Shown here one piece after another: positions 22,809 through 34,650 of a stretch of DNA of 64,000 bases (positions are counted from its first letter, which is position 1; the number at the start of each line of letters is the position of its first letter). A program made the translations under genes and the position numbers. Origin of the DNA: Corylus avellana (Eukaryota; Streptophyta; Magnoliopsida; Fagales; Betulaceae); assembly GCF_901000735.1 (NCBI RefSeq), contig NC_081546.1, positions 28,477,900 to 28,541,899 on the forward strand, written 5' to 3'. The notes below the pieces were generated by a model. That model ran no database searches and was not told where the DNA came from. It was given only the letters and a program-made list of their open reading frames with translations.

Positions 22809-25051
22809 TCCCTAATACAAATCAGGCTTTACTAACAAAATCATTGAGCAGGTATTTTACAAAAAAGATCCCAAGGATTAGATGAGCTGGCCCCTACTAA
22901 ATTGTTCCTAAGCTTCAAGTTGAATAATTGACTCAAAACATAGCAATAGTGTGAAGTCAATTAGTCATTAAAAATTATCGCAACAGTAAAGGAAACTGGC
23001 TATGTAATTAAATTAAAAGTTAGATCACATAGAGGGTCTATGAACTATAGCTAGTTGGACAGTTTTGAATGTTGATTTTCCTTGAATTTCAGGATTTCGG
23101 AGTAATAGTGTTCCAAAGCACGTCTCGCACTCATGGAACCCTGCACTGTGAATCTCGAAATGTCTCGTTAATGAGGGCAAGCTTCTAGCTCTGATTCTCC
23201 TTTGGAGGTTCTTAGGGGATTTTAAACCCCCAATTAAAAGCAAGAAAAAACAACTACACACACACACATGTGTATAATGTCTTGTGAACTCCCTCAAGGC
23301 TTTCAGGCTAGGGTGACAATTATCCACGCAGCAAATAATCTTGTTCATGATAAAGGCTCCTATTCAGAAACAACTTTAGAAATGCCTCACATAATAAAGG
23401 CCATGAAAGATATTACACAAATAAAGTTAGCATGCAAGTGGAAAAATTATCAAAAACAAAAGCACTACTACTTCTCATTCATTGGTATCTTTTAAGCCCC
23501 CATATTCTGTAAAGAGAAAGCTGACGTCAAATCACAGCAGTTTTTTATTTATTTATTTGTGTAAGAATTTCATCAAAACAAAACTGAATATATAGTCAGC
23601 CATGCAGGCCCCTAGAAACCTCGAATCAAAACAACACATCTAGTCATTTGAGGTTGTTTTAACCAAGAAAAGTTACACTATTGATAATAAGAAGCTAGAC
23701 CAAATGAATAGTTGGAGTCTTCTTAAGATAAAAGCAAGCTGTTATTTGATAACAACTCATGTATCACACTTCAGACCAAATTAATTACTAAATACACCTC
23801 AACAGACCAAGTTAAAATTGACTAAATAGACTTGGTGAATATTTTCTAGACAAGTGAGTGGTACCGCTTCAGGAAATTAACCTTGCGGTTGATCATTGCA
23901 AAACAATTAACTGAAAACTCTCGTGCAAGTTCTAACATAAAACCAACAGGTATGCTGTGTAACACAAAAAAATAGGCCTAAAGTCCTTTAATGTTACATG
24001 TCAAGCTCAGGATCAATTCCCTCGTTGGTTTTCGGCCGCCCTGTGCTAATAGATGGTCGGTTAGCTCTCGGGATATTGATGAAAACCTTTCTTGTGGGTT
24101 TAATTTCTGTCTTGTGTTGGACTCTAGTTCCTGTATTGTTGGCCTTATTTGAAACTAGGCCACCAAATTTTAAAAAGTGACACTTGCTGTAATGCAAGTC
24201 ACAATTTCCATTAGCATCTGGCATTACCTTTTTTCTGTTTCTTTTTAACACATTTAAATTGCAATGAAGTGGTATAAGTTGGAAGGAGTTAGTGTTACAT
24301 AAACTTTGGTGAGTTAAGTGCAAATAAGGTGTAAATTCAGGGGGTTAAATGTATTTTTACCAAAAAAGTTAGGATATATTATTCAAGTATATTGTCCTCT
24401 TTTAACGTTTATAAGTACATAAAGAGCTACCAAGAAACATCTCTTATAAGATTTACAAATATCACTTCTTTAATATGTACTTGTCACTTTTTTCTTGTGC
24501 ATAAGTAATTAAAATGTTATAGAAATAGAGGAAACCTATATATACAAGCAATATATACATAAAATTCTCTTTAAAATTTACGCCGTAAAATTCAAATAAC
24601 CTATAAAGTTTACAAAGGAAGCTGGGATGTGAACATTGCCAAATTAACTAGCAAACCACTCATACAGCGACTGCAAAAGTAAAGATTTTAGCTCAAGAAT
24701 AGACAACTCAATTCCATTATATGCGTGATTGTTTTTCTCTCAGTATACTGTCCACATAATACAATGAGGGGCCTCTTTTCAAATAAAATTGCTTCTATGT
24801 ATTTCAAAAAGACCTTAATCTCAACCACTTTCTGAGGCACCACCTATTGACCACAAAAATAACAAAAAGGGACCACAACTCTAGCAAAGGAGCAAAGAAT
24901 TAATAGGTGACCCACCATCTTACCAATACACTAGCAATGCAACACCAATCCAACATTTTCGGCTATCCATGATTAAAACCTAAGGCTGCTTTCCAAACAA
25001 AAAAAAAAAAACAACTTTCCCAAGGACATAATTGCCCAAATACCCTTCCAA
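22809..25051. other. Intergenic, no gene recognised
   Basis: A short (AC)n run lies near 23255-23268. The 109-codon minus frame at 23994-24323 has no recognisable domain. Nothing else is supported. Confidence 0.45.
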
Positions 25052-25057
25052 GGACTT

Positions 25058-25225
25058 CACATGCCACATTACAACCTACTAATGTCTCATGATAGGACCA
25101 AATGCTGAATTTACCAATGAGCTTTACCTCAAATGGTGCTAGAGTACCATTTGAGTTAAAGCTCATTGGTAAATTCAGCGTTTGGTCCTATCATGAGACA
25201 TTAGTAGGTTGTAATGTGGCATGTG
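25058..25225. repeat. Near-perfect 80-bp-arm hairpin
   Basis: The left arm 25058-25137 and right arm 25146-25225 are reverse complements over 80 bp with only two mismatches, around an 8-nt loop (GCTAGAGT, 25138-25145). Pairing continues a few bases outward with a 2-nt bulge (about 25052-25233). No TSD is evident. It could be a very young MITE, a palindromic rearrangement, or a source of small RNAs. It lies directly beside the TRIM remnant at 25233-25690. Confidence 0.9.
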
Positions 25226-25232
25226 CTAAGTT

Positions 25233-25690
25233 CCATATTGTGATACTAAACTTTATAAGTTATTTTAAGGAATTCCAATTGTAACTTGACTAGTCATTTT
25301 GAAGTGAAAGCATAGATGTGGCTAGTGCTTTTCTTGATTCGTTACAAATGGTATCAAAATAACCTAGTAAAGTCATGTGGTATTGGAGCACCGCATGACA
25401 TGGACATGGCGAGGACATCATATATTTAAGGGGAGGGGGTGGGTGGGTATGTTGGGGGGAAGAGATTTTAGCACCATATTCCAACATTGGGAAGATGATT
25501 AGCCTACATAGAGTAGGTGAATTATAAAAGAGCTCATTGGTATTGAGTCTAACATTGGTTCCTTAGTAGGTGAGACTAGACTTTATAAAGAATTCTAAGG
25601 AACTTCAATTTCAACTTAACTAGTCTTTATGGAGTGATGGTGCAAATGTAGATAGTGTTTTTCCTAAGTCATTATAAGTATTTCATCCCT
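25233..25690 (+). mobile_element. TRIM retrotransposon remnant
   Basis: It resembles the TRIM at 32163-32632. A partial left LTR ending CGTTACA (about 25344) is followed by a TGGTATCAAAATAACC primer site, a short internal region, a purine-rich AAGGGGAGGGGG (about 25429-25440) and a decayed right LTR ending AAGTCATTATAA. The boundaries are approximate. Confidence 0.55.
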
Positions 25691-25785
25691 TTGTAGCAAG
25701 GTGAGGTCATGAATTCAAGTCCCATTAAGTGTGTGTAATACCCCGACTGGGGGAGTTACAGTGTGTAAGTTACCAATTAAAAGAA
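25691..25785 (+). mobile_element. SINE-like fragment
   Basis: AGCAAGGTGAGGTCATGAATTC, box B-like GAATTCAAGTCCC and TACCAATTAAAAG follow in the same order as in the minus-strand copy at 18340-18420. No TSD was seen. Confidence 0.4.
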
Positions 25786-28324
25786 ACGCTGAATTTACCA
25801 CCATATTTCAGCTTCCAATATAATGCATTGGCCTCATCAAAAAACAAGTGCACTAATTGTAACTCCCAATATTGGAAGGCAAAAATAAATTTGAGACTCC
25901 AGGAACGAATTGACAAAAGCTTCTTTCTCTTCAGCAATTTCTTAAAAAGACTTGCCCCCAAATCACACTTTGAAATAATATTGGTTTTGAGAAAAAGTTA
26001 ACAAGAAAGGCCTTAGAGATTGATGGAGAGATAAAAGAGGATGAGCATAATGGTAGGGAAAGTTGGGTGAGGTGGATAACCTAACTAGACCTAACATCAT
26101 TTTGGATGGTGGTTCATGGCTCAAAAGTATATTTATACTATGTAACATATATTGGATAAAAGATAACTCATACAATGTATATCACTTATTATATTTTTGA
26201 AAGGGAATTCAACTCAATCACGCTTGATTTCTAACAATTTCAATAATAAAAAAGAGTTTCTCTTAAATTATGAAAAATGGCTTTGAATTGTCTTTAGGAA
26301 AGCTTACTATGATAGAGTACAATAACACGCCACAATAACCACGACTACAACAACACACTACAAAAGTCGAGTAAGAAGCTCCGTAAATATGAAATAAAAT
26401 CTAGCTCTCCATAAAAGAGTTAGCAGTTCTTATTTTTGCATCTCCATGTAGCCACAAGTGGCTTCAGAGAGAATATATATCATTCATTAATAGTTTGTGA
26501 TAGCATTCCGCATAGGAACCAAAGGGTACTTCATCTCAACCCAACTTAGTTGGATGTGGATAAGAGGAGATGAGGCAGCAAATAAGAGACTTAATGAAGA
26601 ACACGATCAACACAACAAGCATGAAGATAAGTGAAGGGCTATTGTAGGAAACTATTAAATGGTAGCTTATCAGATTAGCTAACAATATTCACCTTTATCT
26701 TTATCTTAAGTATTTTCTTTCTCTTAGGTAGTTGTTGCTTATTATCGCCAGATTATGTTATTTGTCTTGTTATTATTATCATGTTACCATTGGTTACTAG
26801 CCTTAGTATAAAAGCAGGATACGAGTAGCAAGGGAAATCATTGAGAATTGTAATCAAATGTCTGTCTTGTGGTTTGTCTCCAAAAGGATTTCATTATCTA
26901 TAATATTTATGTTGACCCATCAGTTTGCTACAAATTCACTTGTGGTCTCTCCTATCCGAAAGCAATTTATTATCTATCATATTTATGTTCATCATTGTGG
27001 CTTCCCATCAGTTTGCTACAATGACTATCTTTGGGACTAAGATTGCTAAAGTTTCTCATCCCAATTCCCATGTCAATAGCAGCAAGATCATAAGAAAAGT
27101 CCAAGCTGGCAGTGAGGTTGGTGAAGCAAAATAAGCTAAGTCTCCCCGCAAAAGAGTATTTGAGCATTGACCTTGTTAAGTAGGCATGAACTGAACCAAG
27201 TGTTTGACCATTACATTCTGATCTCTTGCATTAGCAAACCCCCATGTACATAGCATACGCCCTCATAAAATTATAGGCCTAACTTGGCCAGTTTAACTAG
27301 GCTTTCCTGAGAACTATCCTAGCATTTATCCTACCCCAGCTCAGGTGATGACCTACTGCAATAAGGGAGTAGGGTTGGCTCAGGATGCAGGCATGTTTCA
27401 ATCTTCAGGATTAGGATTGTTCTCACCTCCAACAAATTCAATCTGCCAAATGGCAGATTGAATTTGCAGATGATATGCAAAATCATCCGCATATCACATG
27501 TATCAGTTCAAGTTGTAGTGTTGAACTCAATTTACATTCTAAATGACTTTTGACTAAAAGATTACATAAATTATTTTATGACTCAAGCCAAGAAATATTA
27601 TAATTCAGCCGAACCATCTACAGATGATTTTGCTGCATCACTAAACATCTATCAATTCACAATACAACAGTATAAGAAGAAGAGGGACTAGGTACTTCCC
27701 GGCTCCCACTCATATTCTTTTAAAAAAATATTACATATTTCTTCTACAAAATACAATATATGATTTCAATTCTTGCAGTGCTATAAAATTTGAAAACTAA
27801 AAAGGTATGATAGTTGGTGTTTGGCCGAAATACCAAAGAAATAGGCATATGTGCAAGGGGATGAGGAGAGTGATTTTGGATGTTAGTTAAACAACATTTT
27901 GGGAGGAAAAAATAAAAAAGAAAAGCAAGTCTTAGAGCTCTATGTGTGCAGCACATTATACACAGGAAACCGGCCTTGAGGATATTGATATATTTCTCAT
28001 AGATACCTATGCACTTGGCAGGCGTACGTTGACAGATAATTAGATCTATGGACATGAATTGACACACCTTCCAATTTTGAATTTATCCACTCATTATTTG
28101 GTCAAACAGTAAGTCTAAACGAAATAATTGGAATAGGGCATATGCTGATAATCATATCAATTATCTAAACAGTAAGCCTAAACGAAATAATTAGATGAGA
28201 AAAACCATGTAGGCGTCAATTCATTCTAGGGTCCAGATAAGTTTTAAATCGACAGCTCAGTTCCTTGACATATTACAGGCAGCACCAGAAGGCCATGTTC
28301 ATATATGTGTTGCTTGAAATATTA
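25786..28324. other. Intergenic with possible copia-type LTR debris
   Basis: Around 26640-26960 there is a TATAAAAGCAGG promoter-like box and a downstream region resembling a copia LTR, but no partner LTR or primer site was found. A perfect 14-bp inverted repeat lies at 27435-27464 (AATTCAATCTGCCA and its complement, 2-nt loop). No gene was recognised. Confidence 0.4.
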
Positions 28325-28492
28325 CGGTTCGTTCGATAACACTTTTTAGTTGTGATGCGATATAAAGGTAAAAGTAATTTTGAATGTTTTGTGAATATTT
28401 TGTGTGTTGAGTTGTTTGTTAATGATTTTGCTTTTTTTGGTTAAAAAACACAAAAGCAAAACTAGAAAGCCTTATCAAACGAGCCCGACAAT
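28325..28492. mobile_element. hAT-type MITE (GTTCGTTCGATAA end)
   Basis: The ends GGTTCGTTCGATAA and TTATCAAACGAGCCC are inverted repeats. No clear TSD could be fixed. Confidence 0.5.
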
Positions 28493-29565
28493 TTCAGTTT
28501 TAATGATTTTGGGAACTTAATTATTGAATAGTTTGTAATTCAAGTTTTTATCATCATATATGATCATGTGATGTCAAATTTATAGTAGGCAAAAACTAGA
28601 CAGTTACTACCTTGTGAACCAAAGAAAAAAACACCAAAATCACATAAACTAAGACATGTATTAATTAATTAACACAAATCTTAAAGATGGCTGGGAAAGA
28701 TAAACTCAAAACAATATTATAAAGACCACCCTAAACCACAAATTCATCAATTTGATTTCCTCCTTCGGTCAAATCATTCAATTTTTAAGAAGATGAATCA
28801 ATTTTCCTTTCTGGGTCAGATTAGGAAGATGAAAGTGATCATTGAATAATATATTTCACAATTTATTTCCTCAAACAATTGCTAGACTGCGAATCCTGTG
28901 AACTGCAAATTAATCACTCCTATAAATTCTACAACAATATGAAAGTATGTTAAACACTAATATCAAAGTAGAAGGAAATAAATCCAAAAATTAAACTTAA
29001 TTTCTTTAATCACAAGTTTACTCAGAAAAGGGAATCTCATGCATGTAGTGTTAATCCTACTTTAATGACTTAACTGCCATCAAAGCAACTAAATTCCATG
29101 TATTCAAATAGCCCACAAATCTGACTTTCCAGCAAATAGACAAACAATTATTAACAAAACATAGGCAACATCAGTTGAGAACAAAACATAAAATCAACAA
29201 ACTAAACTTATAAAACTGAAATTAAGAGAACAAAAAAAAAAACAGTTACCTGAGTGATTAACCTGAAACAAACGGATGCAGTAGTTTGCCTTTGCCTCCC
29301 AACACCAAGCAATAATATATAAGAGCTGAAGAAGAAAATTGTTCCCAATAAATGTAATAAAATAAAATCTAGGAAAATCTGGTAATTGAATTTTAATACT
29401 GACCCGAATAAGGGAAATTCCCTCTTCAAAAGCTTTACTCATGGTACCGGGAAGGTGAATATCGACCCAGAGGCGGAAACAATAATTTGTTGCCATATTT
29501 AGCAGCGTCTGCACCGACCGACTTTCAAAAGACTTGTAAATCTGCTTTACTAGCGACAAAATCAC

Positions 29566-29629
<64 letters not shown>

Positions 29630-29903
29630 TAATGCGGTTTTTATGGGAAGAAAATCCTTAAAAAAATAAATATGCCAAAATCACATCCAAACATGCCCTT
29701 TTTTCCTTGCATGGAAGAAGAAGATGATGATGCAGAAAGAGGGTTTAACGTGAAGTTTTTGTTTTATTTTTTCCGTTAGAAGAACAGTAAGGAGGCGTAC
29801 CTTCAAGCACCCTTTCTCCCAAGGAGTACACCATCAAAAGTCACGCTTTCAAGCTCAATCAGAATTAATAACACTAATATACTAATAATAATAATAATAA
29901 TAT

Positions 29904-29935
<32 letters not shown>

Positions 29936-30160
29936 TGATGAAATAGGAAAGAAAAAGATATATATATTTTGATGAAATAGGAAAGAAAAAGCCCAGAAAA
30001 ACGACAAACAATCTAGTAGAGGAAACGAGAAAGGAAAGGCTAATTAAAGTAACTTACCTCTGATGAACTTCACACAAACATTCTTCCACTCGTCAAATCC
30101 ATTTATCACACACACACATATATATTATATATATAGAGAGAGAGATAAGCATGAAAAGGA
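28493..30160. other. Intergenic, long (TA)n tracts
   Basis: (TA)n runs occupy about 29571-29625 and 29909-29935, the latter after a (TAA)n run. The block ATATTGATGAAATAGGAAAG is duplicated near 29933 and 29966. The minus-strand frame at 29194-29568 shows a splice-donor-like CGG|GTCAGT but no family. It could belong to a MIR156 primary transcript, which is not demonstrable here. Confidence 0.4.
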
Positions 30161-30367
30161 GTTAACACATGTGAGAGAGAGGGAGGGAGTATATGGATAA
30201 GAACGGAAGGGTTATTATACAGCATGATGTGTCATTTCGATGGGTGCTTTTTGTAGGCTTCTTCTCTTTTTCTCCTGAAGAGAAAGAATGAAGAACATCT
30301 GGAGGAAAGAGACATTTACAAAGAGGAAGAAAGAAGAAGAAGAAGAAAGAGGAAGACATGGCAAAAA

Positions 30368-30469
30368 CTGGGAAGCTGACAGAAAGAGAAGTGAGCACGC
30401 ACTCGCAAAGGTATGCTTTCATACAATTGACTGCAGCGTGTGCTCACTCTCTTCTGTCAGTCTCTTCCA
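30368..30469 (-). ncRNA. MIR156: MIR156 precursor hairpin
   Basis: On the minus strand the 5' arm contains TGACAGAAGAGAGTGAGCAC (30440-30459), the exact 20-nt mature miR156a-type sequence. After a loop of about 43 nt the 3' arm carries the star strand as the complement of 30375-30396 (starting GCTCACTTCTC, ending CTGTCAGC). The arms pair beyond the duplex (GGAAGAGAC with GCTTCCC). miR156 guides cleavage and translational repression of SPL transcription-factor mRNAs and controls juvenile-to-adult phase change. The exact mature sequence, star and loop leave little doubt. The + strand open frame across this locus is an artefact. Confidence 0.96.
30440..30459 (-). ncRNA. miR156: Mature miR156 (5p)
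   Basis: Twenty nucleotides on the 5' arm, beginning with U as needed for AGO1 loading. Confidence 0.95.
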
Positions 30470-30911
30470 TGTTCCTCTTTTGGTAATTTGCTTGTGGTTT
30501 ATGCAGACTAAAAATGGTAATTTAATACCCTATCACTCCTATCAGTCAGATCTGAAAGAAACCTCAAAACACCCATTTTTGGCAAAAGTACTCACATGCC
30601 CATTTACCCTTTTTAAGCTTGTACACCCCAACTGATGATGAACACCAATTAGGGTTTCTCCAACCAAAACCAAAACCAAAACCCTCACTTTCTCTCTTTC
30701 CTTTTTTTTCTTTTTTTTTTTCCCCTTCTCTCTCCCTCCACCGACGCTTCGAAACCCTTGCGGAGTTTCAGAGCCTCAGACGCACAGAAAAGAGGGAGAG
30801 ATTGAAATGATGAGAGCAGGGTGCAAATGGGCACTACTTAGGCCAAGAGGGAAAGGACAGACAAAGGACAAAGTAATTCTACACACGGCACAGTGAGTGA
30901 GTGAGTGAGTG

Positions 30912-30945
<34 letters not shown>

Positions 30946-31030
30946 AAATGTTTTGTCGAGGGATGATTGGTCGGGGAGGAGGTGAGGCAGCATGGAGGAA
31001 GGTGTGGATGGGATTGACTTTTACCACTAA
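30470..31030 (-). promoter_or_regulatory. Probable MIR156 leader and promoter region
   Basis: In the sense of the precursor this DNA has a CT-rich run (complement of (GA)n at about 30914-30942) followed by ATCACTCACTCACTCAC, then an AAACCCTAA telo-box-like motif (complement of 30648-30656). CT-rich initiators and telo-boxes are common near plant transcription starts. Transcription start is inferred to be close to 30900-31000. A + strand gene starting here cannot be excluded, but no coding signal follows. Confidence 0.4.
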
Positions 31031-31399
31031 AACGATTTTACGGCTTCTGATTTGACCAATATGGAGAAGTTTGGGCCGTCAGATCGTCGTTTGGGTCGAT
31101 GATGTGGATGTATAATTGGGATGGTCATGAGACTGCGTCAAAGCAGGGAGACAAGATAAAGACGTCCATTTAAGTCTATTGTCCTTTGAAATAACTATTA
31201 TTTTATGTTATCATGATTAGTTATTTGATTATCACTTTACCAACTATCCTTACACCCAATTGAGAATTGGTGGACATGAATTATATACATATAGTAGGTA
31301 AATGCTTGTTATTGAAGCTTTTTTAACGAATTATTTACAAATTTACGTGACAGTTTACCAATATACTTGTAGATGAAATTATGTTCAGGAACTTTCCAA

Positions 31400-32013
31400 C
31401 CAAATTATGTTTAGGAACTTCCCATGCCCCGGTCAACGGCCCCTTCTGGCCGCTCCTTCGCCTGCATTACCGCCATCTTTGCTGTCCATTAGGTTTTCTG
31501 CTATTTTTCCGTTTGTTGTTACTTTTCTTTTATTCCCTTTGTTTCCTTGTATTTTATGATGTTTTGTTTGGGTTTTGTGGGTTTTAGTCTCCATTTGTAC
31601 TTAGGCTGATTTTTGCAGTGGAGACTAGTGCTTCCGGAGACAATACTCCATTCTCTTCGGCTCCAAATCTGAATCTTACTAGTGCCATTCCTGCATTAAC
31701 TACCTTCGGGTGGTTGATAGTGTTCGTTGCTGGGGGTATAGATGGGTTTGGACCTTTTGAGGTTCTTACACTTGTAATTAGGGTTTATGAACCTTTTGAG
31801 ATTTGTGATCCTTCCTGTATTCCTTTTGCCTTTAAAATAGCTTTATGCGGCCCCTTTGAGAGGACCGGGTTATTTATTTGGCCAATTTCTTACTTTGTTT
31901 CGTTTACTTGCACTGTTATTTTTCGTGTTTGAGTTTGTTGTAGGGGAGTCCATCCCTTTTCGATTTTTTGATCACTTGTAACCCTTTTCCTAATTGATTA
32001 GGGAAAAAAAAAA
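31400..32013 (+). mobile_element. Retroposon insertion with poly(A), copy 1 only
   Basis: In copy 2 the sequence CCAAACCAAATGGTTTAAAAGG runs straight through (about 33625-33645). In copy 1 some 600 bp separate CCAACCAAAT from GGTTTAAAAGG, and the insert ends in a poly(A) stretch (about 32004-32013). AAATTATGTT.AGGAACTT.CC occurs twice in tandem at its left edge. The 104-codon open frame 31618-31932 matches no known family. Confidence 0.6.
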
Positions 32014-32162
32014 GGTTTAAAAGGTCTTTTGAGTTGTTGTACATCTCAATTTAGGACATTTTAAACATTGAATGAAGGGGAAACTACATCACCTTGGGTA
32101 AGAAGGGTGAGTTTGTTACATAGACTAAGCCCTCAATGATAAAGCCTTTTAACTATTGATAG

Positions 32163-32632
32163 TGTAACGCATAAAGTATGTGGTTTATAAAGATAGTCAT
32201 GAGTGTTAAGTTTTATATTATCTAAAAACTAGGTGAAACTGGATTATACATATAAGAAATTATATGGAAGCAGTTCTAAATTGACTAATCATTTTGGGGT
32301 GATAGAGTAAATGTAGCTAGCGCCTCTTCTTAAGTTGTTACAAAATGGTGTCAAAGCCACAAGCCATGTGATACTAAAACATTGCATGACGTGGCCCAGA
32401 CGAGAACGTTAGGAGCTTAAGAGGGAGAGTTTATAACACGCCGGTCTCATATTAGGAAGATGAGTAGTTCACATAAAGTGGGTGATTTTTTATAAAAATA
32501 ATCATGAATGCTAAGTTCCTCATTGCCTAGAGATTAAGAGAAACTAAGCTTTATAATAAATTATAGGAAAGCTCCAAATTAATCTTTTGTGGTAAAAGCG
32601 CAAATGTGACTATCGTTTTTTTTTTTAAGTCG
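32163..32632 (+). mobile_element. TRIM retrotransposon, copy 1
   Basis: LTR A is 32163-32342 (TGTAACGC..GTTACA). The primer site TGGTGTCAAAGCCAC is at 32346-32360. The internal region is under 100 bp with a GCTTAAGAGGGAGAGT polypurine tract, and LTR B starts at 32432 (TATAACACGCC, decayed from TGTAACACGCC). The very short LTRs and absent coding region define a TRIM. The element is old, and the two LTRs are well diverged. Confidence 0.7.
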
Positions 32633-33490
32633 AAATTCTCTAGCCATTGGGCATTAGTTGGGCTGGAGTCAAATGAAAATGAAAGAGCAACTCTCTAATT
32701 ACCCTCGGAAAAAGAAGCCAGAGACCAACCTTAAACATTTATTCATATAGACAAACCTAGTGACATTTGCCATCTACTATAGAACCCCTTTGTTGGCACT
32801 AGAGGGGCGGAGAACCCCCAAACTCAATGATTGAATATTTATCCCGTAATCTGACACTAATCCCTCTTTATGAGTATTGATTGCCACTAAGCCCCATGAA
32901 GAACCTCAAAATCTGTGGCCTTCTCAAGAGCACCGATGGTCGGGGGGGTTCTTGGAACCCTTAGGAGGGTTTGAACGATGAGATCCGACAGGATTCCTTA
33001 AATAAGAAACACTCAATCAAAAATGAGGGACTACTAGTTCAATAAAGTGAAGTACCCTATTTAAAATGGCAATCATCAAAGAATCTAATTCAGCAAAATA
33101 TACTCAAATGTGGGAATCTAATTGATTGAGGTTTGGAAAAACATGATAAATGAGAGAAAATGGTAGCTTGGGAAAGCCAAGGTTGCATAAAACGAAACAA
33201 ATAGCAACAACATATGAAGGAGAGAAAGAAAAGACCATGCTCAAGATTGAAAAGACAAAACTAACAAAGATGGTATATTGGTGAAAATAATTTTTAGGGG
33301 AGTATGTAATCGCCATCCCAACATTCAAAAGACACATGCCAAAATCTCAAAAGACTAGCAAGTGAATCGATGCATTTAATTGGATAAAGACAAAGAAATG
33401 TCAAGGGTCGACACCAATCCTAGGATCAATTAAACAAAACATTTTTGTTACCATACTTGCTGTGTCGAATAAGGAAATTGAGGAGATAAC

Positions 33491-33597
33491 TGTTGGGAAT
33501 TGGGCTCACAGCCCACCGAACCCATAAGGTAAAAGCCTGTTAGTGGGTCTAAAGATTCAAACTTATCAATTCATGTGTAGAAGGGAATCAACTCCAA
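33491..33597. mobile_element. Truncated LTR at the duplication junction
   Basis: It begins TGTTGGGAATTGGGCTCAC, identical in type to the full LTR at 37159-37606, but stops abruptly where copy 2 of the tandem duplication begins. The duplication breakpoint therefore lies inside an LTR. Confidence 0.75.
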
Positions 33598-33892
33598 TAG
33601 ATGAAATTATGTTCGGGACCTTCCAAACCAAATGGTTTAAAAGGTCTTTTGAGTTGATGTACATCTCAATTAGGGCATTTTAAACATTGAATGAAGGGGA
33701 AATTGCATCACCTTGGCTAAGAAGGGTGAGTTTTTTAAGTAGACCAAGTCATCGATGATAGAGCCCTTTTATTGTTGATAGTGTAACACATAGAGTATGC
33801 GGTTTATAAATACAGTTATGAGTGTTAAGTCTTATATTACCTAGAAATTAGGTGAAACAGGACTATACACAATACATATAAGAAATTAGGGA

Positions 33893-34650
33893 AAAGTATA
33901 CATATCCCACTTAAACTATTACCAAATTGACAATGTCCCCCCCTCCCCCCCCCCCCAAAACTACCAAAAATTGTCAATGTTNNNNNNNNNNNNNNNNNNN
34001 NNNNNNNNNNNNNNNNNNNNNNNNNNNNNNNNNNNNNNNNNNNNNNNNNNNNNNNNNNNNNNNNNNNNNNNNNNNNNNNNNNNNNNNNNNNNNNNNNNNN
34101 NNNNNNNNNNNNNNNNNNNNNNNNNNNNNNNNNNNNNNNNNNNNNNNNNNNNNNNNNNNNNNNNNNNNNNNNNNNNNNNNNNNNNNNNNNNNNNNNNNNN
34201 NNNNNNNNNNNNNNNNNNNNNNNNNNNNNNTTTAAATAAAAATTTCCGTTTTTAAAAAATTAACAACTTTCGTTTAAGAAAATAAAAATTTTCGTTTTCT
34301 AAAACAAATGTTTTTTTTTTTAATTCTTTCTTTTAAATAAAAATTTCTGTTTTAAAAAATAATTTAAAAAAAAGTTAGTTTTTTTTTTTTAAATTAAAAT
34401 TACATCATTTAAAAAATCATTCTTTTTAAGATTAATTTTTTAAAAAAAATTATATTTTATGTTTTTTTTTTTTTTTTTAGTTATAAGGTTATTTTTTGAT
34501 CTTGATGAAATATATAGAGCGTTTTATCTTTTCTTGTATGAGAGTGACAATGTTTTAGTAGTTTGAGGGGGACATTGTCACAATTGAAAGTTTCTGAGAA
34601 ACATTGTCAATCGGGTGGTAGTTTGAGGGGACTATGTGGACTTTACTATT
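33893..34650. mobile_element. Foldback MITE containing the first gap
   Basis: The left end AAGTATACATATCCCACTTAAACTA with ATTGACAATGTCCCC is mirrored at the right end by GACATTGTC, ATTGTCAATCGGGTGGTAGT and GGACTATGTGGACTTTACTA. It includes a poly(C) stretch near 33938-33956 and AT-rich inner DNA. Copy 1 of the duplication lacks it. The N run fills its middle. Confidence 0.65.
33982..34230. other. Assembly gap of 249 N
   Basis: Unknown bases inside the MITE, with low-complexity DNA on both sides. Confidence 0.99.

Larger units (their letters stand above)
31373..33597. repeat. Old tandem duplication, copy 1
   Basis: This begins ATGAAATTATGTTC and ends in a truncated LTR with AACTCCAATAG. Copy 2 (33601-37269) has the same blocks in order: GGTTTAAAAGGTCTTTTGAG, the TRIM, TTCTCTAGCCATTGGGCATT, CCGTAATCTGACACTA, AAAATATACTCAAATGTGGG and TGTTGGGAATTGGGCTCAC. 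Copy 1 lacks the Cassandra element, the MITE with the gap and the 36-kb retroposon, but has its own insertion at about 31400-32013. Confidence 0.8.

Noticed and set aside
29194..29568. 124-codon minus frame with a possible splice donor
   Set aside because: No recognisable domain. It may be part of a non-coding primary transcript but cannot be supported as a CDS.
30288..30635. 115-codon + frame at the MIR156 locus
   Set aside because: It runs through the miRNA stem; amino-acid composition follows the GA-rich DNA.
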